From Tsuneonella aeria (lineage in GTDB: Bacteria > Pseudomonadota > Alphaproteobacteria > Sphingomonadales > Sphingomonadaceae): 64,000 bases of DNA. The stretch is from contig NZ_WTZA01000002.1 in NCBI RefSeq assembly GCF_009827495.1, positions 248,001 through 312,000 of the forward strand. The letters run 5' to 3'. Positions 42,211-51,730 of this stretch are shown piece by piece. The position numbers and the translations under genes are program-made. The first letter of the stretch is position 1, and every line of letters starts with the position of its first letter. Below the pieces are notes generated by a model. It made no database searches, had not been told where the DNA came from, and saw only the letters and a program-made list of their open reading frames with translations.

Positions 42211-45120
42211 ATGCTCTCTGTCGCCAATGTCCGCTCGCCGTCGGCCGCCGCGAGCTACTTCGCCGCTGACAATTACTACGCCAGAGCCGATGCCGACCGG
42301 TCGGGCCAGTGGATCGGCAAAGGCGCCGATCTGCTGGGCCTGAAGGGCCGCGTCGAGACCAAAGCCTTCGATGCGCTGTTGCGCGGCGAGCTACCCGACG
42401 GATCGAACGTCGGCAATCACGGCCAGTGGCATCGGCCCGGCACCGACCTCACCTTTTCGCTGCCCAAGAGCTGGTCGCTGCTGGCTCTCCTCGGCAAGGA
42501 CGAGCGGATCGTCGAAGCCTACCGCGAAGCGGTCATCGAGACGCTCGCCTGGGCGGAAAAGAATGCTGCCGAAACCAGGCTAGTCGAGAAGGGGCAGGTG
42601 CGCACGGTCGCCACCGGCAACCTTGCCATCGGTCTGTTCCAGCACGACACCAACCGCAACCAGGAGCCCAATCTGCATTTTCATGCGGTCGTCGCCAATG
42701 TGACCCGCGGGCCCGACGGAGTGTGGCGCACGCTCAAGAACGACCGGCTGTGGTCGTTGAACACGCTCCTCAATTCGATTGCGATGGCGCGCTTTCGCAC
42801 GAGCGTCGACAAGCTCGGCTACGAGGCCGGGCCGGCGCTCAAGCATGGCAATTTCGAGGCCCGCGGCATCAGTCGCGAGCAGCTGATGGCTTTCTCCACC
42901 CGGCGGCAGGAAGTGCTCGATGCGCGCCGCGGCTCGGGACTGGAGGCCGGGCGAATTGCCACCCTTGTCACCCGCTCGGCAAAGGAGGCAATCGAGGACC
43001 GCGGCGCGCTCACCGTTCGCTGGGACCAGGCGGCGAAGAAGATCGGTCTCGACCTCAAGCCGCTGGTCGAATCCGCGCATCTGCGGGCCGCGCAGCAGGA
43101 GCGGGAGACCGCGCGCCCGACGACGCTGGTCGAGCGCGGTATCGCCCGCCTGCGGGAATTTGCCGCGCGCATTTCGGGCGAAGAGCGCGACCCGCTGGTG
43201 CCGAGCCATGTCTTGAAGAAAGGTCCCGAAGCCATCGCGGCGGCGCAGGCGGTCGCCTCGGGCGTGCGCCATCTCTCACAGCGCGAGGCAGGGTTCGAGC
43301 GCGAGGCGCTTTACAAGGCCGCGCTCGACTTCGGGCTGGCCACGACGATCAGCCATGTGGAAGCTGCTGTCCGGTCGCTGGTCCGCGCCGGTCACCTTTT
43401 TGAAGGAAAGGGCGAGCACAGGGGCTGGGTCGCGAGCCGTGAGGCGGTCGAAGTGGAGACGCGAATTCTTGCCTGGGCGGCCGAAGGCAAAGGCGCGATC
43501 AAGCCCGGCATTGCCGGTGACGAAGCCGAAAGTCGCGTTCAGGCCTCGGCCGAGATCAATCACGGGTTTAAGCTCAACGAGGGGCAGCTTGGCGCCGCGC
43601 GGCTCATCCTGTCCTCGGCCGACCGCACGATCGCCGTCCAGGGCGTTGCGGGTGCCGGCAAGTCGAGCTTGCTGAAGCCAGTAGCCGAAGTGCTGCGCGA
43701 AGAAGGCCATCCGGTGATCGGCCTCGCGGTTCAAAACACGCTGGTGCAGATGCTTGAGGGCGACACCGGCATTCGTTCGCAGACGCTCGCTCGCTTCCTA
43801 ACGGACTGGGGCAAGCTGATCGACGAGCTAGGTAGTGGCGCGCACCAAACCGAGGCGGAGGCGGCCCTTAAGAATCATGTTTTGGTCCTCGACGAAGCCT
43901 CGATGATTTCGAACGCCGACAAGGAGCGGCTGATCCGTATCGCCAACCTGGCCAACGTGCATCGCCTGGTCCTGATAGGTGACCGCAAGCAGCTCGGCGC
44001 GGTCGATGCCGGCAAACCGTTCGCGCTGCTTCAGCGGGGCGGCATCGCCAAGGCAGAAATGAACACCAATCTCCGCGGCCGCGATCCCGTTCTGCGGCAA
44101 GCGCAGGCGGCCGCGCAGGCGGGTTTCGTGCGATCGGCGCTGGACCACCTCAAAGGGCACACCATCGAAGCCAAAGGCGATGGAGCGATCGTCGCGGCGG
44201 AACGCTGGCTCTCGTTGCCGCCCTCTGAGCGCGAGTTCACCGCCATCTATGCCTCAGGCCGCAGGATTCGCTCTGCGGTCAACGAAGCAGTCCAACGCGG
44301 CCTGCAAGCGAACGGGGAAATCGGTCCGGAGAAGATCGCGCTCGAGGTGCTCGACCGCGTGAACTTCACCCGCGAGGAATTGCGTTACCTAGCTGCCTAC
44401 CGGCCAGGCATGGTGCTTGAGGTCGCGAAGGCGGAGCGTGCCTTGGGGCTCAAGCCCGGCGAATATGCTGTCCGCGGCATCGATGAGGCGAAAGGTGTCG
44501 TTCGGCTACGTGACGATCGCGGCTGCCAACATGCGTTCCGGCCCGGCCGGATGCGAAAGACCGGCAAGGATGACAATCTGGCGCTGCTCGAGCGGCGCAA
44601 GCTCGAGGTTCACCGCGGCGACCGGATCCGCTGGACGCGCAACGACCACCGGCGCGGACTGTTCAATGCCGACCGCGCCAGAGTCGTTGCAATCGAGCGG
44701 GGTCAGGTGACGGTGGAGACATCCAAGGGCGAGCGGCTCCGGCTGAAAGAGGGGGACCCGATGCTGAAGCGGATCGATCTCGCCTACGCGCTCAACGCGC
44801 ACATGGCGCAAGGGCTGACATCCGATCGGGGCATTGCCATCATGGACAGCCGCGAGCGCAATCTCTCGAACCAGCAGACGTTTTTGGTTACCGTCACACG
44901 TCTGCGCGATCATCTGACCCTGGTGATCGACAGCGCCGCGAAGCTGGAAGGCGCGGTCACACGCAACAAGGGCGAAAAGGCGTCGGCGTTGGAGGTCACG
45001 GAACGTTTGCGAGGTGCCGCGGCTATCGGATCGTCGAAGGGGCCTGACGCAAAGCAGGCGCGCGATTCCGAGCGTGAACTCTCACGAGGAAAGACCCGAG
45101 CAGTCGATATCGGGCTTTAG
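42211..45120 (+). CDS. traI: MobF-type conjugative relaxase/helicase (TraI/TraA)
   Basis: 969-aa relaxase that nicks oriT and unwinds DNA. The N-terminal TrwC domain has candidate catalytic tyrosines (SYFAADNYY, residues 15-23) and the metal triad in EPNLHFHAVV (His156, His158). A RecD-like helicase follows with Walker A VAGAGKSS (about 477), Walker B VLDEASM, GDRKQLGAVD and a C-terminal VTRLRDHLTLVID. Spacing and strand match traD, forming a transfer operon. oriT was not located. Confidence 0.94.
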   Translation: MLSVANVRSPSAAASYFAADNYYARADADRSGQWIGKGADLLGLKGRVETKAFDALLRGELPDGSNVGNHGQWHRPGTDLTFSLPKSWSLLALLGKDERIVEAYREAVIETLAWAEKNAAETRLVEKGQVRTVATGNLAIGLFQHDTNRNQEPNLHFHAVVANVTRGPDGVWRTLKNDRLWSLNTLLNSIAMARFRTSVDKLGYEAGPALKHGNFEARGISREQLMAFSTRRQEVLDARRGSGLEAGRIATLVTRSAKEAIEDRGALTVRWDQAAKKIGLDLKPLVESAHLRAAQQERETARPTTLVERGIARLREFAARISGEERDPLVPSHVLKKGPEAIAAAQAVASGVRHLSQREAGFEREALYKAALDFGLATTISHVEAAVRSLVRAGHLFEGKGEHRGWVASREAVEVETRILAWAAEGKGAIKPGIAGDEAESRVQASAEINHGFKLNEGQLGAARLILSSADRTIAVQGVAGAGKSSLLKPVAEVLREEGHPVIGLAVQNTLVQMLEGDTGIRSQTLARFLTDWGKLIDELGSGAHQTEAEAALKNHVLVLDEASMISNADKERLIRIANLANVHRLVLIGDRKQLGAVDAGKPFALLQRGGIAKAEMNTNLRGRDPVLRQAQAAAQAGFVRSALDHLKGHTIEAKGDGAIVAAERWLSLPPSEREFTAIYASGRRIRSAVNEAVQRGLQANGEIGPEKIALEVLDRVNFTREELRYLAAYRPGMVLEVAKAERALGLKPGEYAVRGIDEAKGVVRLRDDRGCQHAFRPGRMRKTGKDDNLALLERRKLEVHRGDRIRWTRNDHRRGLFNADRARVVAIERGQVTVETSKGERLRLKEGDPMLKRIDLAYALNAHMAQGLTSDRGIAIMDSRERNLSNQQTFLVTVTRLRDHLTLVIDSAAKLEGAVTRNKGEKASALEVTERLRGAAAIGSSKGPDAKQARDSERELSRGKTRAVDIGL

Positions 45121-45261
45121 CCGTGCTGCCCTTTGCACATTCGCCAATACACCGACAAGCTTCGCTTGCATGCCAGAGCCGTGACTGGATCTCGTCCACT
45201 GATGAATGCCACAACGCCACACCCCTTTCATTAAGGCTCCTTCACGGGCAAAGCTGGGGGA

Positions 45262-48200
45262 ATGGAACCTAGCGAATTCATTGCCAAATGGAGCGAAAGT
45301 ACGCTTGGCGAGCGCCAAGCCGCGCAATCTCATTTCCTCGATCTGTGCCGGCTGCTTGGCGTTCAAGGCCCGTCGGAAGCCGATCCAACCGGAGAAACAT
45401 ACGCTTTCGAGAAAGGCGCTCAGAAAACTACTGGACGAAGTGGGTGGGCAGACGTCTGGAAGAAAAACTCGTTCGCTTGGGAATACAAGGGACCCGGTCG
45501 CGATCTCGAAGCTGCCTACGCGCAGCTTCAGCAGTATGCGCCGGCGCTTGGCAATCCGCCACTCCTGGTCGTGTCAGACACTCGCAAGATCGTAATCCGA
45601 ACAAACTGGACCAATACGGTCACGGAAGTTCACACATTCGAACTCTCGGATCTCGCGCTGGCTGAGACGCGACAGAAGCTGACTTGGCTTTTCATTGATC
45701 CCGACCGCTTCCGACCGACCCTGACGCGCGAAGCAGTCACCGAGGAGGTTGCCGGGCAATTTGCCGATCTGGCGGAGGCATTGCGCCAGCAGGGACACGC
45801 ACCTTTGATAGTGGCCCACTTCGTGAACCAGCTCGTGTTTTGCATGTTTGCAGAGGACGCCAAGCTGCTGCGCGACAATATGTTCACGCGCGTGCTCGAA
45901 ACCGCGCTCGCTGGGCACGGCGAGTTTCACGAGCTTGCTTCCGATTTATTCTCGAAAATGCATAGCGGCGGCCGTCTCGGTCTTGAGCCGGTCCTCCATT
46001 TCAATGGGGGCCTATTCAGCGACGAAAACGCGACCGCGCTGCCACTTACACACGATCAAATCAGGCTATGTCTGAGCGCCGCCGGCCGCGATTGGAGTGC
46101 CATTGATCCGTCAATTCTCGGCACACTATTTGTCCGCGGCCTCGATCCGGACAAGCGCGAAGAACTGGGCGCGGAATATACGAGCCGCGACACGATCATG
46201 ACGATTATTCGTCCGGTGCTAACCGAACCTTTGATGCTCGAGTGGCAGACGGTGCGAGACGAGATCACCGGCCGGATCGATCCCGCCTACCAGGCGCTGG
46301 CGGCAGAACTCGAGATAGCCGCGCAGTTTCCGGAGCTAGCGGAGGAAATACGCGAGGTCCGTGGCCGTCTGACGGCTAGCGCGCAGTTGCAACTGTTCGA
46401 GAACCTACCCAAGCTGCGCAAGCACCGGAAACTTGATCAGGTTCGGGGCAGCCTGCGTGCAGCCGATCGCGCTTACCGCGAAGCGCGCGAGTTTGGAGAG
46501 GAGCAATATAAGAACTTTCTTGAGCGGCTGCGAAGCATGCGTGTCCTAGATCCAGCCTGCGGGTCAGGAAACTTTCTGTATCTCGCGTTGAACGAACTCA
46601 AAACGCTTGAGTGGCAGATCATGATCGAAGGGGAAGCACTCGGGTTTCAGCGTGCGTTCCCGACAATCGGCCCGGAAGCAGTCTTAGGTATGGAGCTCAA
46701 TCCCTACGCGGCGGAACTCGCAAGAATTTCCGTCTGGATCGGAGAGATCCAGTGGATGCTTCGCAATGGATTCGACATTAACCGCGCGCCGATCCTTCGG
46801 CCGCTGGAGACAATAGAGAACAAGAACGCGCTAATTAATGCTGACGGATCCGCCGCCCATTGGCCCGATGCCGAGATCATTATCGGCAACCCGCCGTATA
46901 TGGGCGCCAAGCTCATGAACCGGCGCCTGGGCCGCGAAATGACTCGGGACATTCGACGTCTATATGAAGGGCGCTTGCCGGGCTTCACTGACCTGGTGTG
47001 CTTTTGGTTCGAAAACGCCCGAACGATGATCGCTGAGGGGAGGTCACAGCGGGCAGGTCTGGTGGCCACTAATTCAATCCGAAAAAACACTAACCTCAAT
47101 GTCATGCATCGCATCGTCGAAACGACACGCATATTTGCGGCGTGGCCGGAGCAAAGGTGGGATATTGAGGGAGCGGCCGTTGATGTTTCGCTGATCTGTT
47201 TTGGAAATTACCCCACTGATGCCGTCATTCTTGATGACAGGCAGGTCGCTGAGATCCACGCCGACCTGACAGCCGGCATCAATCTCACTTTAGCAAGGCC
47301 ACTTGCTCAAAACGTCGGAGTGGCGATGCTCGGCATCCAGAAGAGTGGTCCGTTCGATATCCATGGCGATCTCGCGCGAGAATGGATGGCGCAGCCGGTC
47401 AATCCTAACGGAGCGGCCAACGCGGCCGTGCTGAAGCCGTACTGGAACGGCGATGATGTGACAAAGCGGCCGCGAGATATGTGGTTCATCGACCTGCCGC
47501 TGGGTCTTAGCGAGGCCCAGGCCGCACAGTATGAGGCTCCGTTCCATCACTTGGCAACTACGCCCGACGAAAATGGCAAATCGGTGCGTGAAAACCGCCA
47601 AGATCTCGAGGAACGTGCGCACGAGCGATGGTGGGAACCTCACTGGCCGCGACAGGAGATGCGCCGGCAGATTGAGGCGCTCCGCCGGTATATTGTTACT
47701 CCTGAGACCGCCGAACACCGGGTATTCTCATGGCTTAGTTATCCCACGCTGCCCGACAAGAACCTTATCGTTATCGCGCGCGACGACGACTTGATGTTTG
47801 GAATTCTGCAAAGTCGCTTTCACGAGCTTTGGTCGCTCAGAAAAGGTTCTGATCTACAGGACCGGCCTCGCTACACCCACACCACTACCTTCGCGACCTT
47901 CCCCTTTCCCGACGGTATGACGCCGGACTTGCCACTCGAAATAGCTTTGGCTCGCCCTGAGGCCAGCGCAATCGCTGCAGCCGCTGGCGAGCTTGATCGG
48001 CTTCGGCAGAACTGGCTTTGGCCGGAAGGCTTGTGGACTGTCGTCGCAGAATCCGTTGGGGGGTTTCCGGGCCGCAGAGTTGCTATCGATGAACGATCCG
48101 CCGGCGAACTTCGACGCCGGACGATGACCAATCTCTACAACACTCGTCCTGAATGGCTAACGGCTGCACATGACGAGCTGAACCGCGCCGTGGCGCGGGC

Positions 48201-48276
48201 ATACGGCTTAGCGAGCGAGCAGATAGAAGACGAGGCTTTGGCGATGCTGCTCGATCTTAACCTTGCCCGTAGGTAG
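45262..48276 (+). CDS. MmeI-like single-chain type II (IIG/IIL) restriction-modification enzyme
   Basis: 1004-aa protein with nuclease and methyltransferase in one chain. The N-terminal PD-(D/E)xK site is WADVWKK (Asp64) with EYKGP (Glu74, Lys76). A helical spacer contains VNQLVFCMFAEDAKLL; the N6-adenine methyltransferase core has DPACGSGNFLYLAL (motif I, about 430) and NPPYMG (motif IV, about 543); a target-recognition region and small C-terminal domain follow. These enzymes cut at a distance and modify one strand. It lies downstream of the relaxase as cargo. No separate specificity or nuclease subunit accompanies it. Confidence 0.87.
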   Translation: MEPSEFIAKWSESTLGERQAAQSHFLDLCRLLGVQGPSEADPTGETYAFEKGAQKTTGRSGWADVWKKNSFAWEYKGPGRDLEAAYAQLQQYAPALGNPPLLVVSDTRKIVIRTNWTNTVTEVHTFELSDLALAETRQKLTWLFIDPDRFRPTLTREAVTEEVAGQFADLAEALRQQGHAPLIVAHFVNQLVFCMFAEDAKLLRDNMFTRVLETALAGHGEFHELASDLFSKMHSGGRLGLEPVLHFNGGLFSDENATALPLTHDQIRLCLSAAGRDWSAIDPSILGTLFVRGLDPDKREELGAEYTSRDTIMTIIRPVLTEPLMLEWQTVRDEITGRIDPAYQALAAELEIAAQFPELAEEIREVRGRLTASAQLQLFENLPKLRKHRKLDQVRGSLRAADRAYREAREFGEEQYKNFLERLRSMRVLDPACGSGNFLYLALNELKTLEWQIMIEGEALGFQRAFPTIGPEAVLGMELNPYAAELARISVWIGEIQWMLRNGFDINRAPILRPLETIENKNALINADGSAAHWPDAEIIIGNPPYMGAKLMNRRLGREMTRDIRRLYEGRLPGFTDLVCFWFENARTMIAEGRSQRAGLVATNSIRKNTNLNVMHRIVETTRIFAAWPEQRWDIEGAAVDVSLICFGNYPTDAVILDDRQVAEIHADLTAGINLTLARPLAQNVGVAMLGIQKSGPFDIHGDLAREWMAQPVNPNGAANAAVLKPYWNGDDVTKRPRDMWFIDLPLGLSEAQAAQYEAPFHHLATTPDENGKSVRENRQDLEERAHERWWEPHWPRQEMRRQIEALRRYIVTPETAEHRVFSWLSYPTLPDKNLIVIARDDDLMFGILQSRFHELWSLRKGSDLQDRPRYTHTTTFATFPFPDGMTPDLPLEIALARPEASAIAAAAGELDRLRQNWLWPEGLWTVVAESVGGFPGRRVAIDERSAGELRRRTMTNLYNTRPEWLTAAHDELNRAVARAYGLASEQIEDEALAMLLDLNLARR

Positions 48277-48667
48277 CAGGTCATTTGCACATCTGACCGC
48301 GAACTCCAGCAGGTCGGCCGGTCGACGGCAACGCGCCCTAATCCGGGTTAATTGTGGTTCTATCGTTTTGTCCCAGGAGCTCAAGAGCAGACGAGATGCG
48401 GATGCCGATGAAATGGCGGTTTGTCGGACCTTCCAGACTGTCCGGAATCAGAGAACATTTCGCGGGAAGCGGACATTGAAAGTGCCGCCCGGCGTTAGGC
48501 AGCTCCCGACCAACATACGCCGTTCCGCAGCGGCGCAGCGAATTTCCGCATATGTCGCAACCGGCCATTTGCAAGTTTGACAGTGGCCGGGCAGAAAGGC
48601 GCCCCAAAGGCGGTCGTTCAGCACTCAACGCGATACTTTCGAAGGCCGCCATTCATTCGTCGACCGG
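48277..48667. other. 390-bp non-coding stretch after the R-M gene
   Basis: No gene supported. Phrases such as cgaccaacatacgccgttcc (48507 onward) resemble cgaccaacaaacgccgtcc near 31368, so it seems to be another diverged copy of a dispersed non-coding sequence. Confidence 0.45.
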
Positions 48668-49573
48668 TTAGCGCTCTCGAAAGCAGTGGAAAGTGTCTTT
48701 AACCGGTTGCTCTTCATGTTCCCAAGGACCGCGGCCTTCAAAATGGAGCAAAGTGAGTTCCTGGTCGTAGCGATCGGATCGCAAGCACATCTCTACCACT
48801 GGCTCAGGGAACCAGACGCCGGCACCCTGTGGTATTCCCGCCTTGGCCTCCTGACTAAAGTCCCGCGTTACCGCGGTAGCGAGCGTCGGTAGTTCGAAAA
48901 CCTCGTTCTTTGTACGAATATAGCGGCCCGACCTAAGCGCCGCCTTGCTGGGCTTTGCCCAGTGCGCAAAGCCCTCGTTTGACACGACGAGCATCGCTCG
49001 GGTTTCGGTGTATTCAAGCCACCGCAGAATCGCTGCAGTGAGCGACACTCCGTAGCGCTTCGCCAATGCCCCCAGTTTCTCGAAATCCGGCTGCGCCTTT
49101 GCGGGCAATTGCACGCGAAAATCGTGAAAGGGCATGAGAAGCGCCGCGGCGAACGCGTCGGCTTCCTGCTCGATCCCCTGACCGCTGCGCTGAGTGACGG
49201 CTTCCTCGTCGCAGTAGATCGCCAAATCGTAGGCTGCGTCGGTCTCGATCATTTGTCGGTGAAGCACATAGTGGCCGAATTCATGCCCGATGGTGAAAGC
49301 ACGCCGCCCATCGGACTGGCCACGGTTATAGATGATCGCCCATTGCCGGGGATGGGCCTCGCTGCAGACGAGCGCCCCGACGCAGCCGGGAATATCCCGC
49401 TCCACTACCTCGTGGATCCGGCCGTCCGGCGCGACGTTGGCGGAATATTCAAGGGCAAGAGCCTCGATATCGACGGGCGCGCGATCAAACCTGTCCGCAC
49501 CCAGTACCGTATCGAGCATCAACGTGATGCGTCCGGCCTCCTTGAGGGGGCGAGGCCGGGCGGCATCAGTCAT
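48668..49573 (-). CDS. ImmA/IrrE metallopeptidase (CapP-like) of the CBASS locus
   Basis: 301-aa zinc peptidase. The active site is GHEFGHYVLH (His97, Glu98, His101), with a third acidic ligand in IEQEADAFAAALLMP. The C-terminal about 100 residues probably form a sensor domain. Its start overlaps the HTH repressor stop by 4 bp, and the pair is divergent from CBASS. This is the CapH/CapP layout, in which the peptidase cleaves the repressor upon a DNA-damage signal and turns CBASS on. Confidence 0.87.
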   Translation of the reverse strand: MTDAARPRPLKEAGRITLMLDTVLGADRFDRAPVDIEALALEYSANVAPDGRIHEVVERDIPGCVGALVCSEAHPRQWAIIYNRGQSDGRRAFTIGHEFGHYVLHRQMIETDAAYDLAIYCDEEAVTQRSGQGIEQEADAFAAALLMPFHDFRVQLPAKAQPDFEKLGALAKRYGVSLTAAILRWLEYTETRAMLVVSNEGFAHWAKPSKAALRSGRYIRTKNEVFELPTLATAVTRDFSQEAKAGIPQGAGVWFPEPVVEMCLRSDRYDQELTLLHFEGRGPWEHEEQPVKDTFHCFRER

Positions 49574-49896
49574 TCCGGCTTCTTCGTCCCGAGGATCTTA
49601 GCCATCTCGCGAAGCTGGCGTCGGGTCTCCGGCGGGAGGCCGCTATACGAGCGATAGAAGGCCTTGTCTTCCGCCTGCTCCAGTGTCTGCTCGTCACGGC
49701 CGAAGAGGTAATCGACGGTCACGTCCAGCGCCTTGGCGATCGCCGAAAGCTTCTCGGCCGAAGGCCTGGGGGGATTCTTGTTTTCCAGTTCCCAGATATA
49801 GCTTTTGGATGAATCGGTCGCTTGGGCGAGTTGCTCCAACGTCATTTTCTGAGCCGTCCGGCGCTCTTTGATCCGATCGCCGAATTTAATCTCCAT
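49570..49896 (-). CDS. XRE-family HTH repressor (CapH-like)
   Basis: 108-aa repressor. HTH: RIKERRTAQKMTLEQLAQATDSS with SKSYIWELENKNPPRPS, followed by a short C-terminal tail likely to carry the cleavage site. It is cotranscribed with the ImmA/IrrE gene and divergent from the CD-NTase gene, with repeated sites between that it likely binds. Confidence 0.88.
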   Translation of the reverse strand: MEIKFGDRIKERRTAQKMTLEQLAQATDSSKSYIWELENKNPPRPSAEKLSAIAKALDVTVDYLFGRDEQTLEQAEDKAFYRSYSGLPPETRRQLREMAKILGTKKPE

Positions 49897-49915
49897 ACAT
49901 ATTCAACCCTTGCCG

Positions 49916-49987
49916 AAGTTCGGAGTAGGCGAACTCTAACGCCCTTGACACCGGCATGCAACAGGCAGATGGTTAAGTTCGGAGTAG
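49916..49987. promoter_or_regulatory. Repeated operator and promoter region between the repressor and CBASS
   Basis: The 13-mer AAGTTCGGAGTAG occurs twice in direct orientation (49916-49928 and 49975-49987). The first copy lies in a dyad, GTTCG-N7-CGAAC (49918-49934). A perfect -35 hexamer TTGACA (49945-49950) stands between the copies; no good -10 is seen at standard spacing. The HTH repressor probably binds both. Confidence 0.65.
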
Positions 49988-50039
49988 CGATATTCAAGCT
50001 ATCTAGAGGCTGAACTGAAGTGGGCCCAAGGAGAAAGAA

Positions 50040-51284
50040 GTGAACGCACCATTCTCACCTCAGGGCCGCAACCCGTTCGATGATCCGCTCGACCGGATCT
50101 TGGCGGAAATCGCGCTCAGCGCGCAGCTGCCCCCGTCGCTTCACCGAAACGCTGGGGGTCGCTACGCCGCAGTGCGTGCGCATCTGGAGGCCGATGCGGC
50201 ATTCGAAGATCAGATCGAGCACTTTTATCCGCAGGGCTCGATGGCGATCGATGCCACGATTTCCAATCGGGGCACGGACGATGAATATGATCTCGACATT
50301 GTCTCGCAACTCGGCGGCCGGTTTCGCCAGATGGGCCCGCTCGCCATCCTTCTGGAGCTGGAGCGCGCGCTTAAGGACTATCCGGTCAGGAAGGTCGTCC
50401 GCCAGTCACGCTGTGTCACCCTGTATTATGCCGACCGCATGCATCTCGACATCACGCCGGGTTTGCGTGCCTACGGGACGCTCGACCGCGAGAGCTACAT
50501 CACCCACGCCAAGGGGCCGATCGCTTCGACGGACGACCGCTTCGTCGACATGAACGGCTTTGGCTTTGCCGAATGGTACTGTGGTCGCACGCCGCTTGAG
50601 TACCGCATGGCGAAGGCGTTCCACGACCATTGGCTCAACCTCGAGGCCTCTAGCCTGCGCGCCGACGCGGAGGTGGATGAAGTGCCCGACCAATGCGAGT
50701 TCGTGGTGAAGAACACGGCGACGCTGGCGCTCCAGCTGGTGAAGCGCTTCCGCAACATTCGCTATGCCGACTATGACGGTCGGGTCCCGCCATCGGTGAT
50801 GTTGTCCTACTATGCCGGCATGGCTGCCAAGCCCGACAGCACTCTGTCTGAAATGGTCATCCGCCTCGCCAACTGGATTATCGGCGATATTGAGCACGCG
50901 TCGCGCCACGGGCAGAAGCTCCACGTCGCAAATCCGATCTGCGAGGATGACGTGTTCACCGACCGCTGGCCCGAGACGATCCGCCAGCAGGACGAGTTCG
51001 CCGTATATCTGAATGAACTGGTCGCCGGCCTCGAGGCCGCGAAGCGCGGCAATCAGTCGGCCGATCAGCTGATGGACTGGTTGCGCAATCGGTTTGGAGA
51101 TCGGGTCGTGACCAAGGCGGCGGACCGGATGGCGGACGAGATCGGCGCCGGCGTCCAGTCAGCCGACCAGCGCTATACGCGTAAAGGTGGGCTGTTGCTG
51201 CCGACGGCGGGAATCGTGGCGGCGACTGCCAGCCCAAGCGTTGTAAAGGCGCGACCACACTGCTTCTACGGCTATCGCTTCTGA
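50040..51284 (+). CDS. CBASS CD-NTase (cyclic oligonucleotide synthase)
   Basis: 414-aa cGAS/DncV-like nucleotidyltransferase. The active site is GS (66-67, YPQGSMAI), DxD Asp84/Asp86 (DEYDLDIV) and third acid Asp137 (RMHLDITPG), all present, so it should be active. The C-terminus is KARPHCFYGYRF; in type II systems the C-terminus is what the E2-like partner conjugates. The start is GTG 50040 with GGAGAAAG upstream. Its stop overlaps the next start (tgatgg). The product cannot be read from sequence. Confidence 0.9.
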   Translation: MNAPFSPQGRNPFDDPLDRILAEIALSAQLPPSLHRNAGGRYAAVRAHLEADAAFEDQIEHFYPQGSMAIDATISNRGTDDEYDLDIVSQLGGRFRQMGPLAILLELERALKDYPVRKVVRQSRCVTLYYADRMHLDITPGLRAYGTLDRESYITHAKGPIASTDDRFVDMNGFGFAEWYCGRTPLEYRMAKAFHDHWLNLEASSLRADAEVDEVPDQCEFVVKNTATLALQLVKRFRNIRYADYDGRVPPSVMLSYYAGMAAKPDSTLSEMVIRLANWIIGDIEHASRHGQKLHVANPICEDDVFTDRWPETIRQQDEFAVYLNELVAGLEAAKRGNQSADQLMDWLRNRFGDRVVTKAADRMADEIGAGVQSADQRYTRKGGLLLPTAGIVAATASPSVVKARPHCFYGYRF

Positions 51285-51730
51285 TGGTCGGTCGCGTCCT
51301 GACCATCGAGGAACAGGTCGCGGCACTGCGGCGCGCCTGGCCAGCTTTCTCAGTCCACGGGCTCAATCGCCAGATGCAATGCGCAACCTGGCGGGGCGAT
51401 GTCCGGCCCCAGTTCGGCCGGTTTCGCATCGAAATCCGATATGCGCTGGGGGATGTACCCCATGTCAGGATCCTTTCACCGGCGTTGATCCGCCTGCCCG
51501 GCAATGTCGAAGGACAGCTTCCGCACGTCTATCCGCCGTCGGACGATCCCACGCTGTGCCTATTCGACCCTGCGACCGACCAGTGGAACGCGTCGATGGC
51601 ACTCGCCGAGACCACCGTCCCTTGGTCGTATGACTGGATCGCCTGCTACGAACTTTGGCTGATGACGGGTCGCTGGACGGGTGGCGGCAGGCACGGCAGC
51701 GCGGTTCCCGTATTAGGTGCACCGGTATGA
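51284..51730 (+). CDS. E2-like ubiquitin-conjugating protein of type II-short CBASS
   Basis: 148-aa protein matching bacterial E2 folds of CBASS. HVYPPSDDPTLCLFDP holds the putative catalytic Cys92, and the C-terminal helix reads WIACYELWLMTGRWTGGGRH. No E1 or JAB (Cap3) gene is nearby, so this is the short form of type II CBASS where an E2 alone modifies the CD-NTase. It overlaps the CD-NTase stop and the effector start, both by 1-4 bp. Confidence 0.85.
   Translation: MVGRVLTIEEQVAALRRAWPAFSVHGLNRQMQCATWRGDVRPQFGRFRIEIRYALGDVPHVRILSPALIRLPGNVEGQLPHVYPPSDDPTLCLFDPATDQWNASMALAETTVPWSYDWIACYELWLMTGRWTGGGRHGSAVPVLGAPV

Noticed and set aside
48338..48652. Minus-strand 104-aa frame between the R-M and ImmA/IrrE genes
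   Set aside because: Falls in a dispersed non-coding repeat; no domain or ribosome site.
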